Part shown: positions 59,251 through 64,000 of the stretch, one piece after another
Numbering within the stretch: position 1 is the first letter of the stretch
Layout of the letters: the number at the start of each line of letters is the position of its first letter
Origin: Streptomyces lavendulae subsp. lavendulae
GTDB lineage: Bacteria > Actinomycetota > Actinomycetes > Streptomycetales > Streptomycetaceae
DNA: 64,000 bases
Assembly (NCBI RefSeq): GCF_002803845.1
Contig: NZ_CP024985.1
Span: 1,736,001-1,800,000, forward strand
Direction: 5' to 3'
The notes under the pieces: model-generated
What the model saw: only the letters and a program-made list of their open reading frames with translations
Databases searched by the model: none
What the model was told of the DNA's origin: nothing
Position numbers and translations under genes: made by a program

Positions 59251-59340
59251 GTCGTGTCGGATCGGGTCGTGCCCGGTCGTGTCGGATCGGATCGGGTCAG
59301 GTGGGATCGGGTCGGGGCAGGTGGGATCGGGTCGCGTCGG
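59251..59340. repeat. cluster of degenerate short direct repeats upstream of the DUF3574 gene
   Basis: CAGGTGGGATCGGGTCG occurs at 59298-59314 and 59318-59334 (20-base period). GTCGTGTCGGATCGG occurs at 59251-59265 and 59276-59290. GGATCGGGTC-type units fill the rest. Simple-sequence-like and probably noncoding. Confidence 0.75.
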
Positions 59341-59396
59341 GGCCGGTCCGGCCGGGCCGGGTCCGGCCGGGGTGCTCCCCCGGCCCGGCCGGGGGC

Positions 59397-60290
59397 TCAG
59401 GCCGGCAGCGACTCCAGCAGGAAGTCCGCCGCGTCCCGTACGCCGCCCGGCGCGCCCGCGCACCCGCGCAGGCCCGCCGCCGTCCGGCCGAGGGTCTCGG
59501 TCGTGCGGACCGACCCGATGCCCGCCGCGCGCGGGGCCACCTGCGCGATCAGGTCCTCGGCCTCCCGCCAGGCCCCGGCCCCCGCCAGGGCGGAGAGCAG
59601 CTCCGCCGTGAACAGGTGCCGGTACGCGGGTCCGGGGGCGGTGGCCGCCTGGTGCAGCAGGGGGATGGCCCGGTCCCAGCGCCGCAGTCTGGCCTGGACC
59701 CAGCCGTGGTGACCGAGCAGCTCTGCCTCGTCGATCCACCAGGCCCAGTGCGGGTCGCGGCGCGAGACGCCGTCCAGGAACCGGCTCCGGGCGCGTGCGA
59801 TCAGCTCCAGCGCCTCGGTGCGCGCGCCGAGCAGGGCCGTCGCGTGCGCCCGGCGGACCAGGACCAGGGCGGCGACGCGGGCGGGCAGCGGGCGGGGCCC
59901 GCACACCCGGTCCGCGCTCAGCAGTGCGGCGCGCGGGTGGCCCGTGTGGGTCGTGAGCATGCTGTCGTTGAGCAGGACCAGCCGCGCCGTCCAGCGGTCG
60001 CCGCACAGCCGGGCGAGGGCGAGCGCCCGCGCGTTCATCCGGTGGGCCGGGCGGTAGCGGCCGGCGTCGAAGAGGATCCAGCCGATCACCCCGGACAGTT
60101 CGGCGAGGGCCGCGAGCCGGTCGGCGTCCCCGTCGCGCAGGGCGCCGGGGGCGGCCGACAGCTCCGGGACGCGCCGCACGGTCTCCCGTACGGCGGGCAG
60201 GGCGGCGCTCGCCCCCCGCTCGGTGTCGAGGGCCACGAGGCGCCGGACGGCCGCCAGGGCCACGGCCGCGGACACGGCGGGCGGCGTCAT
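59397..60290 (-). CDS. helical-repeat (TPR-like) protein, third gene of module B
   Basis: A 297-residue, nearly all-helical protein with repeated patterns such as RYRPAHRMNARALALARLCGD, RTEALELIARARSRFLDG, RRWDRAIPLLHQAATAPG and AGAWREAEDLIAQVAP. These resemble TPRs of actinobacterial regulators but without their N-terminal HTH. No enzymatic motif. ATG 60290 overlaps the stop of the 7-TM gene by 4 bases (ATGA). A role as a partner or regulator of the membrane protein is inferred. Confidence 0.8.
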   Translation of the reverse strand: MTPPAVSAAVALAAVRRLVALDTERGASAALPAVRETVRRVPELSAAPGALRDGDADRLAALAELSGVIGWILFDAGRYRPAHRMNARALALARLCGDRWTARLVLLNDSMLTTHTGHPRAALLSADRVCGPRPLPARVAALVLVRRAHATALLGARTEALELIARARSRFLDGVSRRDPHWAWWIDEAELLGHHGWVQARLRRWDRAIPLLHQAATAPGPAYRHLFTAELLSALAGAGAWREAEDLIAQVAPRAAGIGSVRTTETLGRTAAGLRGCAGAPGGVRDAADFLLESLPA

Positions 60291-61507
60291 GACAGCAGGC
60301 CGGCGCCGACCGGACCGGGACGGCTCTGGCCGAGGGCGTTGAAGGAGTCGGCGACCCTGGTCAGCCATTCCACCTCGTCGCGGAAGTCCTCGTAGGGCGG
60401 CCGTGCCGGGATGTCGGACTCGGCGTCGGCCCGCTCCGCCCGCTCGGCGCGTTCCTCGGCGGGACGGCTCAGGACGGCGCGCACCTGGAGGGCCTCACCC
60501 AGCGGGGAGGTGGGGTCCTCGGGGAGGTCCAGTGAGCGCGCGACGCGGGAGAACTCGGCCATCGAGAGCGCGGTGCGCAGGATCAGCTGACCGTCCCGTA
60601 TCTCGATCACCCGCCGGTAGAGGCTGTACTGGGGGTCGCGGGGCGGGACCAGGTCGCCCAGCCAGGACCGCGGCGGGTCGAGGGCGATGTCGGGCGACGC
60701 CTGGTACAGCGCCCACCACAGGGGCCGCAGCCGCAGGTACGAGCGGTAGCTGCGGATCCAGCCGCGGGCGCGCGTGATGCGGATGCCCCAGGAGGGAATG
60801 GTCCAGCCGGCGATCTGCAGCAGGGCGCCGACGCTGCCGCTGGTCCACTGGATGGGGTCGAGGGCGGCCGCGTCGAAGCCCAGGCGCGTGCCCGCGATCT
60901 GGATGCCCCGGGTGACGCAGTAGACCAGGATCAGGCTGGCGCCGACGGTGACCGTGCGCATGCCGACCTTGAGCCACTGGCGGTTGACCATCCCGGTGAA
61001 GCGCAGCGACAGCCGTACCGTCTCGAACTGCCCGACGGCGCACACCAGCAGGTAGAACGACATGTAGAGGGCGTATCCGCCGTGCTGGATGCTGAGCAGG
61101 ATCGTGGAGGTGGCGGTCTCCGAGTGGGCCACGGGGCCGACGACGAAGGAGGAGACCACCAGCACGGTGAGGGCCGCGCCGAAGACGAGTACGCGGCGGC
61201 GCGCCATGCGCGGGGCCTCGGCGGGCGGCGCCGACCAGTAGACGAGGACGACCTGTTGGGCCGCGGTGAGCACGACCACCGCCGCCTGGGTGATCAGGGA
61301 GGTGATGTTCGGCAGTCCGAAGAAGCCGGAGATGTGCAGCCGCAGCTGGTCCAGGTCGACGAGGAAGCTGATCCCGGAGCAGAGGAAGTAGGTGCACAGG
61401 GCCCACAGGGCGACGTCGCGCCGGCGGCGCAGCAGGTCGGGGAGGCGGTAGCCGAAGGCCGCGAGGCCCACGAAGGCGCAGACCCACGCGAGGATCGTGT
61501 AGATCAC
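60287..61507 (-). CDS. 7-TM membrane protein of DUF6545/MAB_1171c type, module B
   Basis: A 406-residue protein with about seven TM segments (for example YTILAWVCAFVGLAAFGY, ALWALCTYFLCSGISFLVDL, TMLLS-like TILLSIQHGGYALYMSFYLLVC). A cytosolic C-terminal domain follows with YLRLRPLWWALYQ and LYRRVIEIRDGQLIL, both also present in the module A protein (YRRLRPLWKAL and IRLIHRESVIDDGLLAL). The C-terminal tail has a charged RAERAERADAES run. Transport or receptor function is unproven. GTG 61507 overlaps the peptidase stop (GTGA). Confidence 0.87.
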   Translation of the reverse strand: MIYTILAWVCAFVGLAAFGYRLPDLLRRRRDVALWALCTYFLCSGISFLVDLDQLRLHISGFFGLPNITSLITQAAVVVLTAAQQVVLVYWSAPPAEAPRMARRRVLVFGAALTVLVVSSFVVGPVAHSETATSTILLSIQHGGYALYMSFYLLVCAVGQFETVRLSLRFTGMVNRQWLKVGMRTVTVGASLILVYCVTRGIQIAGTRLGFDAAALDPIQWTSGSVGALLQIAGWTIPSWGIRITRARGWIRSYRSYLRLRPLWWALYQASPDIALDPPRSWLGDLVPPRDPQYSLYRRVIEIRDGQLILRTALSMAEFSRVARSLDLPEDPTSPLGEALQVRAVLSRPAEERAERAERADAESDIPARPPYEDFRDEVEWLTRVADSFNALGQSRPGPVGAGLLS

Positions 61508-62094
61508 GCGGGCCCCTGGTCGGGTCGGCCGAGTCCGCTCTCGATGCGGGCCACGATCTCCGCGGCCTCGTCCGGGACACCCCAGGCCGGTTCCGTCCAG
61601 CGCTTGGCGGCGCGGGCCAGGATCAGGGAGGCCATGGTCTCGGCCTCCTGCTCCTCGTCGTCGCTGTAGCGGGAGCGCATGAGCATGCTCCGCACGGCTT
61701 CGGGCTCGACGTCGGGCAGGAGCAGGCTCGGATCGGCCGGGTCGTCGCGGTCGAGTCGCACCGAGCCGCTGTGGTCGAAGGCGATGTGGGCGAGTTCGTG
61801 CGCGATGATGTGTTCTTTGTGCGAAGGCGTTGCCGCCTGCTCGAACACGATGACGTCGAAGTCATCCATTTTCAGCCAGATTCCGAACAAGTGCCGTTCG
61901 GGGAAGGGCGTGGCCAGCAAATGGATGGGGCGTTGGCGGCGCTCGCTGAGACGGTGCAGGAGTTCGTCGATTCCGCAGCCGTGTTCCATGCCCCACTCCG
62001 CGAGCAGGGCTTCACACGTATGACGGACCTTCTTGAGGCGGCGCCTGAGCCGCCTGTCCTCCGACGCCGGTAAGCCGGTGCCAGGTAACTTCAT
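61504..62094 (-). CDS. ImmA/IrrE-family HExxH metallopeptidase, module B
   Basis: A 196-residue protein with HIIAHELAHIAFDHSG, HELAH at about residues 99-103 being the zinc site. The preceding block GIWLKMDDFDVIVFE aligns with the module A peptidase. ImmA-type peptidases cleave phage or mobile-element repressors, and IrrE-type ones cleave DdrO-like regulators; no XRE regulator is adjacent here. ATG 62094 follows GACTGAGGG. It is first of three genes overlapping by 4 bases each. Confidence 0.88.
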   Translation of the reverse strand: MKLPGTGLPASEDRRLRRRLKKVRHTCEALLAEWGMEHGCGIDELLHRLSERRQRPIHLLATPFPERHLFGIWLKMDDFDVIVFEQAATPSHKEHIIAHELAHIAFDHSGSVRLDRDDPADPSLLLPDVEPEAVRSMLMRSRYSDDEEQEAETMASLILARAAKRWTEPAWGVPDEAAEIVARIESGLGRPDQGPA

Positions 62095-62165
62095 CCCTCA
62101 GTCCTCCGGCGAACCCAGCGGTCGGACAACGCGGCCATGATGCCACACGCCCAACTCCCGGCTGT

Positions 62166-62178
62166 TCGACGTACGTTC
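62166..62178 (-). promoter_or_regulatory. GAACGTAC-GTCGA element upstream of module B
   Basis: On the minus strand, GAACGT-AC-GTCGA lies about 72-84 bases before the module B peptidase start. Module A has GAACGT-CTT-GTCGA (1964-1977) 63-81 bases before its start, in the same orientation relative to the gene. The region is the AT-richer part of the 167-base intergenic space. Significance untested. Confidence 0.4.
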
Positions 62179-62261
62179 TATCCGGCCATTCCCCCCGGCA
62201 ATCCGGCCGCAGCCCCTGTGAACTGCGGCCGGATCGCGGTGGTGGCGCGGTGCGGAGACCC

Positions 62262-63449
62262 TCAGCGCGTGCCGAGGACCGCCGCTATGCCGCGCGCGAG
62301 ACACGGGATCCGGTCGGCCGGAATGCCCGCGATGTTGATCCGGCCGGCGGTGGTTCCGTAGATCGCGTGCTCCCTGCGCAGCCGGAGCATCTCCTGCGAG
62401 GTGAGCGGCAGCATCGAGAACATGCCCCGCTGGCGCGCGAGCGACCGGGCCGGCCCCTCGTGGCCGTGGGCGCCCAGCAGGGCGGTCAGCTCGGACCGGT
62501 TGGCCTCGATCCGGCCCCGCATGGCGTCCAGTTCGGCCCGCCACAGCGCCGTCAGGCCCTCGTCCTCCAGGACGGTCGTCACGACGGCGGCCCCGTGCTC
62601 GGGCGGCATCGAGTACAGGGTGCGGGCGGCGTTCTGCAGGGCCGTCTCGGCGTGCCGCACCGAACGGTCCGACGCGCCGAGGACGATGGCGCAGCCGGTG
62701 CGGTCGCTGTAGAGGCCGAAATTCTTCGAGCAGCTCACGGCGATCAGCATCTCCGGGACCCGCGCGGCCAGGTGGCGCGTGGCCCACAGGTCGGCCTCCA
62801 GGCCGTCGCCGAGCCCGTGGTAGGCGAGGTCGACGAACGGCACCCAGCCGTGGCGCACCGCCAGTTCGGCCAGCGCCGCCCAGTCCTCGCGGGAGGGGTC
62901 GGCCCCGGTGGGGTTGTGGCAGCACCCCTGGAGCAGGACCACGTCGTCGCGCCCCGCCCGCGCCAGATCCGCGAGGACGCCCGCGGAGTCGAAGCCGCCC
63001 TCGTCGTCGCACCAGCCGTACGTGCGCACCCGGAGCCCGGCGGCCTCCAGGATCGGCCGGTGGTTCACGTACGCCGGGTCGCTGATCCACACCGTGGTCC
63101 CCGGGCGGGTCCGGCAGATCAGGTCGGCCAGCAGCCGCAGCGCGCCGGAGCCGGCGACGGTCTGGACGGCCGCGGCCCGGTCGGCTTCCGCGCCGGGCCC
63201 CAGCACCATGGCGAGCAGGGCGCGGTTGAAGGCGGCGTTGCCGGAGAGCCCCCGGTACTCCTTGGACTCCGAGCGCTCCGCGAGGCGGATCTCGGCCTCC
63301 CGCACGGCGGCCATGACGGGGGTGCGGCCGGAGGGGTCGCGGTAGACGCCGAGGACCAGGTTGAGCCGCTCGGCGCGCTCGTCGGAGCCGAACTCGTACG
63401 TCAGGTCCCACAGCGGGTCGGTGGGCGGCGGCGGGAGGAGCTCAAGCAT
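62262..63449 (-). CDS. aspartate/aromatic aminotransferase (class I)
   Basis: A 395-residue PLP enzyme. Visible features: GSGALRLLADLI, substrate/PLP-phosphate loop WISDPAYVNHRPI, NPTGADP, PFVDLAYHGLGDG and the PLP lysine in SCSKNFGLYSDRTG (about residue 235). A C-terminal GRINIAGI contains the conserved arginine. It resembles AspC/TyrB. ATG 63449 follows GAGGTCCC. It overlaps the stop of the upstream EamA gene by 8 bases, so the two form an operon, perhaps for export of its product. Confidence 0.9.
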   Translation of the reverse strand: MLELLPPPPTDPLWDLTYEFGSDERAERLNLVLGVYRDPSGRTPVMAAVREAEIRLAERSESKEYRGLSGNAAFNRALLAMVLGPGAEADRAAAVQTVAGSGALRLLADLICRTRPGTTVWISDPAYVNHRPILEAAGLRVRTYGWCDDEGGFDSAGVLADLARAGRDDVVLLQGCCHNPTGADPSREDWAALAELAVRHGWVPFVDLAYHGLGDGLEADLWATRHLAARVPEMLIAVSCSKNFGLYSDRTGCAIVLGASDRSVRHAETALQNAARTLYSMPPEHGAAVVTTVLEDEGLTALWRAELDAMRGRIEANRSELTALLGAHGHEGPARSLARQRGMFSMLPLTSQEMLRLRREHAIYGTTAGRINIAGIPADRIPCLARGIAAVLGTR

Positions 63450-64000
63450 CTGCGGGGACCTCGGGGCGGGGGCGGGGGCGGGCGGTGGCGGAACGGGCAC
63501 CGGCGGAACGGCGGTTGGCGAGCACGACGCCGACGGTGATCAGGGGGACGCCGATCAGCACGGCGGTGGTCGGGGACTCGCCGAGCAGCGGGATGGCGAG
63601 GAGGACGACGGCCACGGGGCTGAGGCTGCCGACGACGGAGCTGCGCTCCGCGCCGAGCCGGCGGATGGCGAAGGCGTAGAGCAGGCCGGCGCACAGTCCG
63701 ACGCCGATCCCCTGCACCACGAGGAACAGCGCGATGTCGCCGCGTGCCGCGTGGGCGAGGCCGGTCGGGAGCACCCCGGTCAGCACCAGCAGCCCGATCA
63801 CCGCGAAGGAGGGCAGGCACAGGAGCCCGATCGAGCCGACGGGATCGAGGTCCACGTCGCGCAGGCCCACCGTGTACAGGGCCCACAGGCCGCTGGCCAC
63901 CAGCAGGGTGCCGGCGCCCTCCAGGACGTCGGCGTCGACCGGGACCACGTAGCGCCAGACGAGGGCGGCCACACCGAGCGCGATCAGCGCGAGCCCGGCG
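63442..64000 (-). CDS. EamA/DMT-family transporter, C-terminal part (5' end beyond window)
   Basis: The frame is open to the window edge. About five TM segments are seen, including LGLCAGLLYAFAIRRLGAERSSVVGSLSPVAVVLLAIPLLGE, the conserved final EamA repeat with GE and proline. The C-terminal tail is Arg-rich. It would export a metabolite such as an amino acid, consistent with coupling to the aminotransferase gene. The first half is missing. Confidence 0.85.
   Translation of the reverse strand, partial: AGLALIALGVAALVWRYVVPVDADVLEGAGTLLVASGLWALYTVGLRDVDLDPVGSIGLLCLPSFAVIGLLVLTGVLPTGLAHAARGDIALFLVVQGIGVGLCAGLLYAFAIRRLGAERSSVVGSLSPVAVVLLAIPLLGESPTTAVLIGVPLITVGVVLANRRSAGARSATARPRPRPEVPADA

Noticed and set aside
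1..64000. tRNA, rRNA, CRISPR arrays, insertion sequences, prophage, biosynthetic gene clusters.
   Set aside because: No tRNA cloverleaf, repeat-spacer array, transposase or polyketide/NRPS modules were recognised by reading; tRNAs should still be checked with tRNAscan.

Overview
The window looks like chromosome from a Streptomyces or close relative. GC is very high with G/C-biased third positions, start codons are often GTG or TTG, genes often overlap by 4 bases (ATGA/GTGA), and the principal sigma factor gene hrdB and a complete ethylmalonyl-CoA pathway locus are present. I found 57 intact or edge-truncated protein genes, one frameshifted gene relic, several strong hairpin terminators and a number of operator-like palindromes. 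I saw no rRNA, tRNA, CRISPR array, insertion sequence or prophage.

Layout. 1-5.4 kb: tail of an FAD oxidoreductase, an XRE/MmyB-type regulator converging on a small membrane protein, then module A: HExxH peptidase, FAD monooxygenase and 7-TM protein. 5.4-9.2 kb: folD, a methyltransferase and hrdB. 9.2-25.6 kb: accessory metabolism (amino acid permease, phosphodiesterase-like membrane protein, two metallo-beta-lactamase-fold hydrolases, DedA, amidase, SUMF1-like protein, a lysine-free aminotransferase-like protein, methyltransferase, DUF5107 protein, acetyltransferases). 25.6-29.9 kb: three consecutive peptidases (S9, M20, M55), probably one operon. 30-33.7 kb: SRPBCC protein, secreted tripeptidyl-aminopeptidase-like hydrolase, RidA and a HEAT protein. 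34.1-43.5 kb: ethylmalonyl-CoA pathway (double-length 3-hydroxybutyryl-CoA dehydrogenase, TetR regulator, ccr, meaA, mcl, mch, mcd). 43.6-47.3 kb: psd-pssA for phosphatidylethanolamine and an Ada/AlkA-ogt alkylation-repair pair. 47.3-53.2 kb: Nudix hydrolase, BCCT transporter, glycerate kinase, and an isochorismatase facing a GlxA-type regulator. 53.2-58.1 kb: two convergent SpoIIE-type phosphatases. 58.1-62.1 kb: a gene relic, a DUF3574 secreted protein and module B (HExxH peptidase, 7-TM protein, helical-repeat protein, each overlapping the next by 4 bases). 62.2-64 kb: aminotransferase and the C-terminal part of an EamA transporter.

How the genes work together. The EMC genes convert acetyl-CoA-derived C4 units to methylmalonyl-CoA and glyoxylate precursors. 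Their order dehydrogenase-TetR-ccr-meaA-mcl-mch-mcd, and a 14-base element shared by the two divergently placed promoters, suggest control by the embedded TetR protein. The most intriguing candidate system is the pair of paralogous modules A and B, about 55 kb apart. Each couples an ImmA/IrrE-like HExxH protein to a 7-TM protein of the DUF6545/MAB_1171c type, but with different accessory partners, and both have a similar GAACGT/GTCGA element upstream. This looks like a duplicated, uncharacterised membrane-signalling or regulated-proteolysis unit.
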